Shown here piece by piece: positions 26,577-35,008 of a stretch of 64,000 bases of DNA. Under the pieces are notes generated by a model. That model was not told where the DNA came from and made no database searches. It saw only the letters and a program-made list of their open reading frames with translations. The DNA comes from Candidatus Pedobacter colombiensis (GTDB lineage Bacteria > Bacteroidota > Bacteroidia > Sphingobacteriales > Sphingobacteriaceae): positions 5,084,001 to 5,148,000 of the forward strand of contig CP119313.1 of assembly GCA_029202485.1 (NCBI GenBank). The letters are read 5' to 3'. Within the stretch, counting starts at the first letter, position 1, and each line of letters starts with the position of its first letter. The position numbers and the translations under genes are program-made.

Positions 26577-26678
26577 TCCTTAAAAATAAATTATGCGGTA
26601 CAAAAATTGCTATTTTTATCCATAACTAAGAAAGAGAAGACTCTTTTTGAGGAATTATTTTTACATTATACAAATATA

Positions 26679-28235
26679 ATGATGCAAGAGACTAAGATTT
26701 TATGGGCAGATGATGAGATCAACTTATTAAAACCGCATATATTGCTATTAAATGAAAAAGGATATCATGTAACCACATATACCAACGGTAATGATGCCCT
26801 TGAAGCATTCGGGAAAGAGCATTTTGATTTGGTTTTTCTGGATGAAAATATGCCGGGGATGAGTGGACTGGAGACCCTTAGTGCCATAAAAAATATCAGA
26901 AATGATGTGCCTGTGGTGCTCATCACCAAAAGCGAAGAAGAAAACCTGATGGAAGATGCCATAGGTTCTAAAATAGACGATTACCTGATTAAACCAGTGA
27001 ACCCTAAACAGGTATTACTGACCATTAAAAAGCTCATCGACAACAAGCGTCTGGTTAGCGCAAAAACATCAATGGCATATCAGCAGGACTTTAGACGCCT
27101 GGGAATGACGCTAAATGACAAGTTAAGTTATGAAGAATGGGTAGACGTATACAAAAAGCTGGTATTCTGGGAGCTTGAGCTGGAAAAACTGGACGATCCA
27201 CAAATGCATGAGATCCTGACCATGCAAAAGTCGGAAGCCAATGCACAGTTTTCTAAATTTATTGAAGACCATTACCTAAGCTGGGTAAACGGCAAAGGGA
27301 AGGCCCCTCTGTTATCTAATGAGTTACTAAAAAAGAAGGTATTCCCATTAATCAACAGCACCACCCCTGTTTTCTTTATCCTGATTGATAACCTTCGGTA
27401 CGATCAATGGCGCATCATTAATCCATTAATTACCGAGTACTTTAGGATGGATGACGAAGATATCTATACTAGTATCCTTCCTACGGCAACGCAATACGCA
27501 CGAAATGCTATATTCTCAGGCCTGATGCCTTTGGAAATGGAAAAACGCTTCCCGGGATTGTGGCAGAATGATGATGACGAGGGCGGAAAAAACATGCATG
27601 AGGGCACTTTTCTTGCTGATCAGATCAAAAGGAATCTACGTAAGGACTGCAAATTTAGCTATAACAAAATCCTGACTTATGATGACGGAAAGGCCTTGAA
27701 TGAGCAAATCAACAACTTAATGCAAAACGAGTTTAATGCCATTGTTTACAATTTTGTTGACATGCTTTCACATGCCCGTACCGATATGCAAATGATTCGC
27801 GAGTTGGCTAATGATGATGCAGCCTATCGCTCATTAACGCTTTCCTGGTTCGAACACTCGCCATTGATGGATTTGCTTAAAAAGATTTCACAGAAACGGG
27901 TTAAATTAATCATTACAACCGACCATGGTACCATCAGGGTTAAACACCCAAGTAAAGTAATCGGCGACAGAAATACCAATACCAACCTGCGTTATAAACA
28001 GGGGAGAAACCTTAATTTCAATGCAAAAGAAGTCTTCCTGATTAAAAACCCTCATGAAGCCCAATTGCCTAAAATAAACATCAGCTCTAACTACATTTTT
28101 GCGAAGGAAGACCGCTATTTTGTTTATCAGAACAACTATAACCAGTTTGTAAACTATTACAATGAGACTTTTCAACATGGCGGCATTTCTTTGGAAGAAA
28201 TGATTATACCTATTGCAACCTACAGTTCGAGGTAG
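26679..28235 (+). CDS. porX: PorX: response regulator with PglZ domain, T9SS regulator
   Basis: I start at the ATG pair 26679/26682 because the receiver domain begins there (QETKILWADDEINLL); the open frame runs further upstream only over the divergent HD gene. Residues 1-120 form the receiver, with the phospho-acceptor in LVFLDENMPG (about Asp55) and the conserved Lys in LITKS. The rest is an alkaline-phosphatase-like PglZ domain (FFILIDNLRYDQW, ITTDHGTIRV). PorX with its kinase PorY controls type IX secretion genes in Porphyromonas, and PorX hydrolyses oligonucleotides there. Its presence implies a type IX secretion system elsewhere in the genome; no porY lies here. Confidence 0.93.
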   Translation: MMQETKILWADDEINLLKPHILLLNEKGYHVTTYTNGNDALEAFGKEHFDLVFLDENMPGMSGLETLSAIKNIRNDVPVVLITKSEEENLMEDAIGSKIDDYLIKPVNPKQVLLTIKKLIDNKRLVSAKTSMAYQQDFRRLGMTLNDKLSYEEWVDVYKKLVFWELELEKLDDPQMHEILTMQKSEANAQFSKFIEDHYLSWVNGKGKAPLLSNELLKKKVFPLINSTTPVFFILIDNLRYDQWRIINPLITEYFRMDDEDIYTSILPTATQYARNAIFSGLMPLEMEKRFPGLWQNDDDEGGKNMHEGTFLADQIKRNLRKDCKFSYNKILTYDDGKALNEQINNLMQNEFNAIVYNFVDMLSHARTDMQMIRELANDDAAYRSLTLSWFEHSPLMDLLKKISQKRVKLIITTDHGTIRVKHPSKVIGDRNTNTNLRYKQGRNLNFNAKEVFLIKNPHEAQLPKINISSNYIFAKEDRYFVYQNNYNQFVNYYNETFQHGGISLEEMIIPIATYSSR

Positions 28236-28262
28236 TTAATAGCTTTTTTTATTGATTTAACG

Positions 28263-28297
28263 AAGGGGTGTGTCCAAAAAGATCGGACACACCCCTT
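28263..28297 (+). terminator. Strong hairpin after porX, terminator-like
   Basis: A perfect 13-bp inverted repeat (AAGGGGTGTGTCC / GGACACACCCCTT) with a 9-base loop starts 28 bases after the porX stop. Only CTTGTT follows, so a classical T-tract is weak. It could instead be the edge of the repeat-like segment that follows. Confidence 0.55.
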
Positions 28298-28560
28298 CTT
28301 GTTATAAGACAGTATAAAGGACACTGTCCGTTCATAATGCCTTTACTGATCTTCTATAATGGTTGGATACCTACGCCGGAGTTGCGCCGGAGTAAAGAGG
28401 GGGTTGGTTCGGGTATAGAAATCGAAACAACCCCGTGTCAATACCGACTCAACCTAGGCGTAGCACCATGGAAGGTATCCTACCACACAGGACGCACTAT
28501 AGAAGCACTATGGAACCACTGGTGTGCATTATGCGTCTTATAAGTTCTATCCTACACTGC
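28298..28560. repeat. GC-rich intergenic segment with nested inverted repeats
   Basis: The 375 bases between porX and tsaE hold no credible gene. An outer pair GGATACC-TACGCC (28365-28377) faces GGCGTA (28457-28462) and GGTATCC (28474-28480). Inside it, GGGGTTGGTTCG (28400-28411) pairs with CGAAACAACCCC (28423-28434) with one mismatch. A short direct repeat CGCCGGAGT occurs at 28374 and 28385. The GC content is clearly above the surrounding intergenic DNA. It could be a structured RNA or a dispersed palindromic repeat. The 91-codon open frame across it has unnatural composition and I reject it. Confidence 0.5.
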
Positions 28561-28595
28561 CTGTCTGCATACTGAAAAATTTAGCTGAATTGTTA

Positions 28596-28603
28596 TAAAT
28601 TTG
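28596..28603 (+). promoter_or_regulatory. Candidate tsaE promoter (-7 element)
   Basis: TAAATTTG matches TAnnTTTG and lies 7 bases before the tsaE ATG; the -33 position reads ACTG rather than TTTG. If used, the message would be leaderless or nearly so. Confidence 0.4.
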
Positions 28604-28610
28604 CTTTAGT

Positions 28611-29036
28611 ATGGAAAATATAAAAATTGAAGTTAATGGGCTCGATGGTCTTGAAAATGCGGCTAAAAAAATTGTAACACGTACGCAGGACGACCACATC
28701 TTTATTTTTGAAGGAGAAATGGGCGCAGGAAAAACTACTTTAATCAAGGCTTTGGCCAAAGAACTAGGAGTAACCAAAGTGGTTAGCAGTCCAACATTTT
28801 CTATTGTAAATGAATACGACGCCCAAGGGAAGGTAATTTATCATTTTGATTTTTACAGGATTAAAAACCTTCAGGAAGCTTATGATATTGGTTACGAAGA
28901 ATATTTTTACTCAGGAAATATCTGTTTTATAGAATGGCCGGAGAAAATTGAGCCTCTTTTGCCTCAACATTATGTAAAAATAGAAATTTCGGTACAGAAT
29001 GAAAATGACCGTATATTGTCAATTTCAAAAATTTAA
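28611..29036 (+). CDS. tsaE: tRNA threonylcarbamoyladenosine biosynthesis ATPase TsaE
   Basis: A 141-residue P-loop protein of the usual TsaE length. It shows Walker A FEGEMGAGKTTLIKALAKEL, the switch segment VVSSPTFSIVNEY, HFDFYRIKNLQEAYDIGYEE and IEWPEKIEPLLP. With TsaB and TsaD it makes N6-threonylcarbamoyladenosine at position 37 of ANN-reading tRNAs; its ATPase resets the complex. The ald gene follows after 55 bases, so they may share a transcript. Confidence 0.95.
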   Translation: MENIKIEVNGLDGLENAAKKIVTRTQDDHIFIFEGEMGAGKTTLIKALAKELGVTKVVSSPTFSIVNEYDAQGKVIYHFDFYRIKNLQEAYDIGYEEYFYSGNICFIEWPEKIEPLLPQHYVKIEISVQNENDRILSISKI

Positions 29037-29091
29037 AGACTAAACGCTCTTTATTTCAGCTATTTTGCTTAATTTCAATCCAAATCAATAA

Positions 29092-30324
29092 ATGAAAATG
29101 GCTACAGGATTACGCGAAGGTATGGCCTCCATTGCTCAGAAGGGTTTAATACAACCAAAAGAGGCAATGTCAGAGATAAATAAGAAGACCAACAGCTTGT
29201 ACATTGGCATTCCAAAAGAAATCTCTTTTCAGGAAAACAGGATTGCGCTGACTCCTTTATCAGTTGCGCTCCTTGTAAACAACGGGCACAAAGTAATTAT
29301 TGAAACCGGGGCCGGTGTAGGTGCAAATTTTTCTGATAATGATTATAGTGAGCAAGGGGCAACGATTAGCTTCAACAAAAAGCAGGTATTTGAAGCGGAT
29401 ATTATCGTAAAAATTGCCCCGCCAACTGTTGAGGAAATAGCCATGATGCACAAAGGGCAAACTTTAATTTCGGCCTTGCAGATGGGTGCACTTAAAGAAT
29501 CATACCTGAAAACCCTCCTGAATAAAAAAATCAATGCCATCTGCTTTGAGAATCTGCGCGATGAAGGAAATATTTTAAGTGTAGTACGCTCAATGAGTGA
29601 AATTGTTGGAGCAACCTCAATTTTGATTGCTGCAGAATACCTAAGCAATGTAACCGGAGGAAAGGGTTTAATGCTAGGTGGCTTTACTGGTGTTCCACCA
29701 ACGGAGATTGTTATTCTGGGAGCAGGAACAGTAGGCGAATATGCTGCCCGTACAGCGATATCATTAGGCGCGGAAGTCAAAGTGTTCGACAGCTCCATTT
29801 ATCGCCTTAGACGCCTCCAAAACAACTTAGGAACACGGGTTTTTACTTCTGTAATGCAACCTATCGTATTGAGCAAAGCCATTACAACCTGCGATGTGGT
29901 GATTGGTGCCATTCGCGCTACCCATGGTAGAAGCCCTTGTGTAGTGATGGAAGAAACTGTTGCAAGAATGAAACCAAATTCAGTGATAATTGATGTTAGC
30001 ATTGATCAGGGTGGTTGCTTTGAAACTTCACAAGTAACCAACCATAAAGATCCGGTATTTAGAAAGCACGATGTTATTCATTATTGTGTGCCAAATATTG
30101 CCTCCAGAGTACCTAGAACAGCCTCTTACGCCCTAACCAATATCTTTACCCCTATTTTGTTGGATATCGGTGAAATGGGTGGACTGATGAACGTCGTTTG
30201 GAGCACTCCCGGGATCAGAGAAGCGCTTTACATTTATCAGGGGCATTTAACCAGTAAAGATCTGGCCAATATGTTTAATCTACCCTATAAAGATCTCGAT
30301 TTACTCCTGGCAGCTAACCAATAA
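29092..30324 (+). CDS. ald: Alanine dehydrogenase
   Basis: 410 residues with about 35 extra N-terminal residues before the family core YIGIPKEISFQENRIALTP. It has the pyruvate/NAD site region LGAGTVGEYAARTAISLGAE (Rossmann), DVSIDQGGCFETS and HYCVPNIASRVPRTASYALT. It catalyses reversible NAD-dependent deamination of L-alanine to pyruvate and ammonia. The LMNVVWSTPGIREAL ending fits Ald and its transhydrogenase-alpha relatives. Its TAA overlaps the next ATG by one base (TAATG), so it is coupled to the D-Ala-D-Ala dipeptidase. Confidence 0.9.
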   Translation: MKMATGLREGMASIAQKGLIQPKEAMSEINKKTNSLYIGIPKEISFQENRIALTPLSVALLVNNGHKVIIETGAGVGANFSDNDYSEQGATISFNKKQVFEADIIVKIAPPTVEEIAMMHKGQTLISALQMGALKESYLKTLLNKKINAICFENLRDEGNILSVVRSMSEIVGATSILIAAEYLSNVTGGKGLMLGGFTGVPPTEIVILGAGTVGEYAARTAISLGAEVKVFDSSIYRLRRLQNNLGTRVFTSVMQPIVLSKAITTCDVVIGAIRATHGRSPCVVMEETVARMKPNSVIIDVSIDQGGCFETSQVTNHKDPVFRKHDVIHYCVPNIASRVPRTASYALTNIFTPILLDIGEMGGLMNVVWSTPGIREALYIYQGHLTSKDLANMFNLPYKDLDLLLAANQ

Positions 30325-31016
30325 TGCGCTGGTCAATAAAAAAAACCATCCTGCTTTTATTGGTAGGCTGTTGTCTTTCTGTTCAGGCACAGAAAAACAA
30401 ACTCAATCCTTTTGGACTGAAGGTGGACTCCTATACGGACTATTTAGACTCCTGCAAAAAGAATACAGATTATCAGCTTTTAGAAATTACAAAATATGTC
30501 CCAGGCCTTGTCCTCGACATCAAATACGCAACGAAAGATAATTTTATGAAGCGTGTAATGTACCCTCAGGCTCGTGCATTTGCCCGAAGGCCCGTGGTCA
30601 TGCAACTAAAAAGAGTACAGGCGGAGCTTAAAAAGAAAGGCTATGGCCTAAAAATTTTCGATGCTTACCGTCCCTACAGCATAACAGTTGCTTTTTACAA
30701 GGAGGCCTCTGATAAAGCATTTGTTGCCAACCCAAACAAGGGCTCAAGACACAATCGAGGCTGTGCGATTGACCTCACCCTGATTGATTTGAAAAGTGGT
30801 CAGGAGCTTAAAATGCCAACTCCTTACGACAGTTTTGCACCCGAAGCTGCCGTTACTTATACCAATCTACCACCCCAAATTATAAAAAACAGGCAATTGT
30901 TAATCAGCACAATGCAGCGCTATGGCTTCAAGGTATTGGAAAATGAATGGTGGCATTTCGATTTTACGGGTTGGCAGGCCTATGATTTGATGGACATTTC
31001 CTTTCAAAAGCTATAA
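30324..31016 (+). CDS. ddpX: Secreted D-alanyl-D-alanine dipeptidase (VanX family)
   Basis: 230 residues with a signal peptide (KKTILLLLVGCCLSVQAQ). VanX zinc motifs are intact: SRHNRGCAIDLTLID (SxHxxGxAxD) and ENEWWHFDF (the catalytic Glu and third ligand ExxH), plus DAYRPYSITVAF. It splits D-Ala-D-Ala. Standing behind alanine dehydrogenase and facing a PBP4-type carboxypeptidase, it more likely recycles peptidoglycan dipeptide than gives vancomycin resistance; no vanA/vanH genes are here. The two genes converge with 16 bases between them. Confidence 0.9.
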   Translation: MRWSIKKTILLLLVGCCLSVQAQKNKLNPFGLKVDSYTDYLDSCKKNTDYQLLEITKYVPGLVLDIKYATKDNFMKRVMYPQARAFARRPVVMQLKRVQAELKKKGYGLKIFDAYRPYSITVAFYKEASDKAFVANPNKGSRHNRGCAIDLTLIDLKSGQELKMPTPYDSFAPEAAVTYTNLPPQIIKNRQLLISTMQRYGFKVLENEWWHFDFTGWQAYDLMDISFQKL

Positions 31017-31032
31017 TCTTTTTAAGCCCGAT

Positions 31033-32385
31033 TTAAAATTTTTCATGGATATAGGTCATAATCCGGACCATTTCTCTTCGCACATCGCTGGCAGGTACCA
31101 CAAAGTTGTTGTTCATAAAGGAAAAAATATATGTTTTCCCTTTTTTGGTAAGAACATAGCCACTTTGATTGTGCACTCCGGAAAGTGTGCCGGTTTTACC
31201 AAACACAAAGGGCTGGTCTGTTTTTGGGTACGCATTTCTGAGTGTCCCACTTTTACCTCCCGCCGGTAGCATACTGAATAACCGTTGCGGATCATTTACC
31301 TGTTTATAAATCATATCGAGCAATTTGACCATGTCTCTTGGCGTAAATAGATTACGTCTTGACAGGCCAGATCCATCTACCCAACGAGGTTTATCAGGCA
31401 AATCCGACAGGTAATTCTTTTCGATATAAGCAATGGCCTTATAAGTATTCAGTTCTTCTCCCAGTTGATTGGCGAACACCAGCAGCAGCTGTTCTGCAAT
31501 AAAATTGTCGCTTGGCAACATCATTTCCTTTAACACTGAGTCAGTTTTTAAATTATAAATGGTTTTTGCATTCTCAGGCATTTTTAGTTTAATTAACTGA
31601 ATGTCTTTGTGAAGCGTATCAGAAAGCATGGTTAATGTAAGAGGAAGGCTTACTTTATATGGAACTTGCTGGTTATAAGCTGCTGGAATGGGGACATTTG
31701 GATACTTAAAATGGTTGGTAGTAAAATCACGGATTACACTAAATGTCTTTTCTTCGGAAATGGAATCCATTGCAAAGCAGTCTTTAAGTACAGCCGGAGA
31801 AATAACCAGCTTCCCAATTTTAGCCCTAATGTCAACCAAATTATCCATAAGGGGCAGTTCATTGATCTCAGCCTGATAATAGTCATTATAATCATCCCAC
31901 TGCCAGCCACTTCCATAAAAATTTCCGGTATACCTACCCGGGGCATAGAATAGCTTTTTAGTGCTGTTTCTTAAAAAATCTGCTGCTTTTGTTCCTTTTA
32001 ATTTGCTTTGCAAAAAAGAGGGATCACCTGTTCCCCAAAAGATAAGAGAATCGCCTCGTTCTATATACCTGAGGGAGGGAATAGAGTCCGGGGTCATTTT
32101 TAATCCGGCATAAAAAGTATATAACTTGGTGTTTGACGCCGGTGTAAAGTATTGATCAGCATGTTGTTCAAACAACATTCGATCTGCAGTCATGTCATAC
32201 AATGCAAAGCCTGCATAATACTGTTTAAGGACCGGAGAACTTGAAAACACCTTAGTCAAGCTTTTGGAAATCCTCTTCTCTGTAGAGCACCCTATTGATA
32301 AAGCCATGCCAATTATGGCGGCAAAAAAGATGGGTTTTATATTATTATTCTTTAACTGAATACTTTTATGCTTAGATCGAACCAT
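31033..32385 (-). CDS. dacB: D-alanyl-D-alanine carboxypeptidase/endopeptidase (PBP4, family S13)
   Basis: 450 residues. A lipobox-like AIIGMALSIGCS places a lipidated Cys at about residue 33, so it is probably a periplasmic lipoprotein. Active-site motifs are SNTK (Ser84, Lys87 in TPASNTKLYTF), VDGSGLSRRN (second motif, about 338) and FGKTGTLSG (KTG, about 395). These enzymes trim or cut D-Ala cross-links in peptidoglycan. Its start is only 29 bases from that of the divergent aspartyl protease gene. Confidence 0.9.
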   Translation of the reverse strand: MVRSKHKSIQLKNNNIKPIFFAAIIGMALSIGCSTEKRISKSLTKVFSSSPVLKQYYAGFALYDMTADRMLFEQHADQYFTPASNTKLYTFYAGLKMTPDSIPSLRYIERGDSLIFWGTGDPSFLQSKLKGTKAADFLRNSTKKLFYAPGRYTGNFYGSGWQWDDYNDYYQAEINELPLMDNLVDIRAKIGKLVISPAVLKDCFAMDSISEEKTFSVIRDFTTNHFKYPNVPIPAAYNQQVPYKVSLPLTLTMLSDTLHKDIQLIKLKMPENAKTIYNLKTDSVLKEMMLPSDNFIAEQLLLVFANQLGEELNTYKAIAYIEKNYLSDLPDKPRWVDGSGLSRRNLFTPRDMVKLLDMIYKQVNDPQRLFSMLPAGGKSGTLRNAYPKTDQPFVFGKTGTLSGVHNQSGYVLTKKGKTYIFSFMNNNFVVPASDVRREMVRIMTYIHEKF

Positions 32386-32414
32386 ACTGCGTACTAATTT
32401 ATTAATTTAGTTTA

Positions 32415-33668
32415 ATGAAATTGTTAATGAGCAGGATTAATTTAAGTACCCTTAGAATTTATCAGATTATACTGATGATTCTATTTTGTACTGCAATTAC
32501 AGCTCAGGGGCAACAGTTTTATTTTAAAGGAGATCGGAATAAGGATGTCATACCTTTTACAATGGTTAAAAACCTGATTATCATTCCGCTTTATTTGAAC
32601 GAAAAGGGCCCCTTTAACTTTATTTTAGATACCGGCGTTGGCCCTATGATCATTACTGATCCGAGCTTAATAGACAGTATTGGTTTAAAGGTATCACGTT
32701 CCATTAAAATATCGGGATTGGGTAAGGGCAATGAAATAGATGCTTATATCTCCAATGATGTTTCGGCACAACTGGGTAAAGCGTACATAGACGAGATTCC
32801 TACGGCGATATTAAAGGAGGACATTTTTGGGTTATCCAATTATCTGGATACAAAAATTTATGGCTTACTGGGCTATTATTTTTTCAAAAGCTTTATAGTT
32901 GAGTTACGGTATTCGACTAAAAAAATACTGTTTAAAGATCCCGGAAGTGGTGGTAAAATCAAAGGCGAAAGGGTTCCCATAGAAATCAGTGCGTATAAGC
33001 CTTATGCAAACATTACGATTGAAAATGAGGAACATGGAAAAATTGAAATCAAAACACTAATTGATAATGGCGCCAGTCATGCCATTTCCTTAGAGCGGCT
33101 CCATGAACAGCCATTCCCTGTTCCCCCATCTTCAATAAAGGCAAACCTTGGGGTAGGCATGAGTGGCCCTATAGATGGTTGTATTGGCCGTATTTCGGCA
33201 TTAAAAATAGGTAGCTTTACCTTGAAAAGAGTTTTAGCCTCTTATCCCAAATATGACGATGTTGCTGCTAAAATTTTTCTTAGGGATCGCAATGGAAACC
33301 TGGGAGCAGATGTCCTGAGCCGGTTTAATGTGGTATTCGATTATGCCGACAATTCAATGTATTTAAGAAAAAACAGCCAATTTACCCGCCCTTTTGAGCA
33401 TGATATGTCCGGAATTGAGTTATATGTTCATAACGATAAAATGAAGCGCTATTTCGTAAGCAGAATTGAGCCAGATTCGCCAGCACAAAAAGCCGGTGTT
33501 TTGGTTGATGACGAGATTGTTACGATAAATTTGGCCCCGGTATCAACCTATAAACTAAATGACATCAACAACCTTTTTAAGTCTGCCAATGGCAAAACAA
33601 TCATTCTTTCCATTATGAGGAACAATGAATTGATGGTTAAGGTATTTAAGCTTAAACAAAGAATTTAA
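32415..33668 (+). CDS. Secreted retropepsin-like aspartyl protease with PDZ domain
   Basis: 417 residues. An N-terminal signal (about 1-35, ILMILFCTAITAQGQ) is followed by two pepsin-like half-sites, FILDTGVGPMII and TLIDNGASHAISL. The first has the canonical DTG and the second DNG, in place of DTG/DSG. A PDZ domain closes the protein (IEPDSPAQKAGVLVDDEIVT). Such tandem retropepsin-PDZ proteins are common in Bacteroidota and their substrates unknown. The start is ATG 32415; ATG 32427 is an alternative. Confidence 0.85.
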   Translation: MKLLMSRINLSTLRIYQIILMILFCTAITAQGQQFYFKGDRNKDVIPFTMVKNLIIIPLYLNEKGPFNFILDTGVGPMIITDPSLIDSIGLKVSRSIKISGLGKGNEIDAYISNDVSAQLGKAYIDEIPTAILKEDIFGLSNYLDTKIYGLLGYYFFKSFIVELRYSTKKILFKDPGSGGKIKGERVPIEISAYKPYANITIENEEHGKIEIKTLIDNGASHAISLERLHEQPFPVPPSSIKANLGVGMSGPIDGCIGRISALKIGSFTLKRVLASYPKYDDVAAKIFLRDRNGNLGADVLSRFNVVFDYADNSMYLRKNSQFTRPFEHDMSGIELYVHNDKMKRYFVSRIEPDSPAQKAGVLVDDEIVTINLAPVSTYKLNDINNLFKSANGKTIILSIMRNNELMVKVFKLKQRI

Positions 33669-33715
33669 ATGATTCTTATAACTTTGCTTTTCAATATAGA
33701 AGCCTTAATCCTTCC

Positions 33716-34654
33716 ATGACGAAGTCCAGTATCCTAATCCCACTGACATGCCTTGCGTTGCTCATGAGCAGCTGTAACAATACCACTAAAGAAAGTTCGA
33801 AAGCCAATGGCCGATTATCCTTTGATTCGATTATAGGCATCAAATATTATGAAATAAAACGCCGTTTCAGTACTGGTCTTTCCTTTAATGAATTGGGCTT
33901 TCAGCAGGAACCCACATGGATTATCCAGTTTAAATCGCAGGATTCCATTATGGCCTATAGTCCACAGAAGAAAAGGATGCAAAGCTTTTTCCTGCATTAT
34001 GACCATGGCGACGTGTATAATTTTGCAAAAGAATGGTTTAAAATTAAAAAGATCAGTAAGGACAGCATGGTCTTCCAACGACTTCATCTAACGGGTCGTG
34101 AAATCTCGAAAGATATCAGTTCGGATGTAAATATGACGTGGTACTCAGAAAATTACATCAACAATGTGCTTAAGACGACGGCCGAAGCGCTACAGCGTCC
34201 TACAAAGGCTGATACGGCTTACATTCAAAACTTAGCAGAAAAATCGAATAGGAACCCTGATAACCGCGATAGTGCCTTCGCAGGCCGCGAACCGGTAATG
34301 TTTATTCCTTTAAGCAAAATGATTCAGGTAAAAAAAATTAGTACGGTTGACAAGCTTCTTGGCAGAACAGAATCCTATGATTATCTTTTCCCTAGTTACC
34401 GGATAGATATTACGAAAGCTTATGCTAATTTTGGCTATGAATTCTCGGCCCTGGTGGATGCAAAAGGTAAAATTCACCTCGGAAAATTCCGTGTAGATTT
34501 CCCTGAAAATTATGAGCCGAGGAAGAAAACATTAGAGGCAATAATCAACGTTTATCTTCAAAACCTTTTGAAGGTAATTCCCGGAAAAACTTTAGGATTT
34601 CCGCACTCCAGCGAAATTAATTTGATTGTCACAGGCCGCAAAAATAGTGCTTAA
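33716..34654 (+). CDS. Hypothetical lipoprotein
   Basis: 312 residues with a clear lipobox LALLMSSCNN (Cys at about residue 20). No known domain is recognised. The body is mixed alpha/beta with WIIQFKSQDSIMAYSP, YHLHLTG-like strands and a Pro/Arg-rich middle (RPTKADTAYIQNLAEKSNRN). A C-terminal block (DYLFPSYRIDITKAYANFGY) with PGKTLGFPHSSEINLIVTG resembles an energy-transducer-like alpha/beta end but I would not name it. It follows the protease gene after 47 bases on the same strand. Confidence 0.6.
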   Translation: MTKSSILIPLTCLALLMSSCNNTTKESSKANGRLSFDSIIGIKYYEIKRRFSTGLSFNELGFQQEPTWIIQFKSQDSIMAYSPQKKRMQSFFLHYDHGDVYNFAKEWFKIKKISKDSMVFQRLHLTGREISKDISSDVNMTWYSENYINNVLKTTAEALQRPTKADTAYIQNLAEKSNRNPDNRDSAFAGREPVMFIPLSKMIQVKKISTVDKLLGRTESYDYLFPSYRIDITKAYANFGYEFSALVDAKGKIHLGKFRVDFPENYEPRKKTLEAIINVYLQNLLKVIPGKTLGFPHSSEINLIVTGRKNSA

Positions 34655-34691
34655 AGGGCGTTTTATTTTATATTTATCAAAAAATGAAGCG

Positions 34692-34725
34692 TTTGCATAT
34701 TATAAAAAAATAATATGTACCTTGC
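34692..34725 (+). promoter_or_regulatory. Candidate promoter of the cold shock gene
   Basis: TTTG (34692-34695) and TACCTTGC (34718-34725) lie 22 bases apart, near the Bacteroidota -33/-7 pattern TTTG...TAnnTTTG. The ATG is 25 bases further on. Confidence 0.45.
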
Positions 34726-34750
34726 ACACTTAATTTTAATAAATAATACA

Positions 34751-34942
34751 ATGCAAGAAGGAACAGTAAAATTTTTTAATGTAACTAAAGGTTTCGGATT
34801 TATTATCCCTGCAAACGGAGATAGCGAAATTTTTGTACATTCAACAGGCCTTATCGACGAAATTCGTGAGAACGACAAAGTTGAATACGACGTTGAAAGC
34901 GGCAAAAAAGGGTTGAATGCGATTAATGTTAAAGTAATCTAG
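34751..34942 (+). CDS. Cold shock domain protein
   Basis: 63 residues from the ATG at 34751 (MQEGTVKFFNVTKGFGFIIP); the open frame continues 12 codons upstream through the promoter, so I do not use that start. RNP1 (KGFGFI) and RNP2 (IFVHST) are intact. The protein binds single-stranded RNA/DNA and melts RNA secondary structure. Own promoter and strong terminator make it a single-gene unit. Confidence 0.93.
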   Translation: MQEGTVKFFNVTKGFGFIIPANGDSEIFVHSTGLIDEIRENDKVEYDVESGKKGLNAINVKVI

Positions 34943-34965
34943 ATTATTAAAAACATAAATTGTAC

Positions 34966-34996
34966 AGCATCGCGGATAACCCGCGATGCTTTTTTG
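34966..34996 (+). terminator. Intrinsic terminator of the cold shock gene
   Basis: A perfect 10-bp stem (AGCATCGCGG / CCGCGATGCT) with a 5-base loop is followed by TTTTTTG. It lies 23 bases after the stop. Confidence 0.9.
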
Positions 34997-35008
34997 TTTT
35001 AAAGAGGT

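Noticed and set aside
26406..26678. Upstream extension of the porX reading frame
   Set aside because: It overlaps the divergent HD gene and has no receiver-domain sequence; the receiver starts at the ATG pair 26679/26682.
28268..28543. 91-codon open frame between porX and tsaE
   Set aside because: It starts inside a hairpin, has unnatural composition and covers nested inverted repeats; no protein family is visible.
32700..33300. HIV-like retroelement origin for the aspartyl protease
   Set aside because: The two half-sites lie in one chain with a signal peptide and PDZ domain, the usual bacterial tandem form; no other retroelement genes are near.
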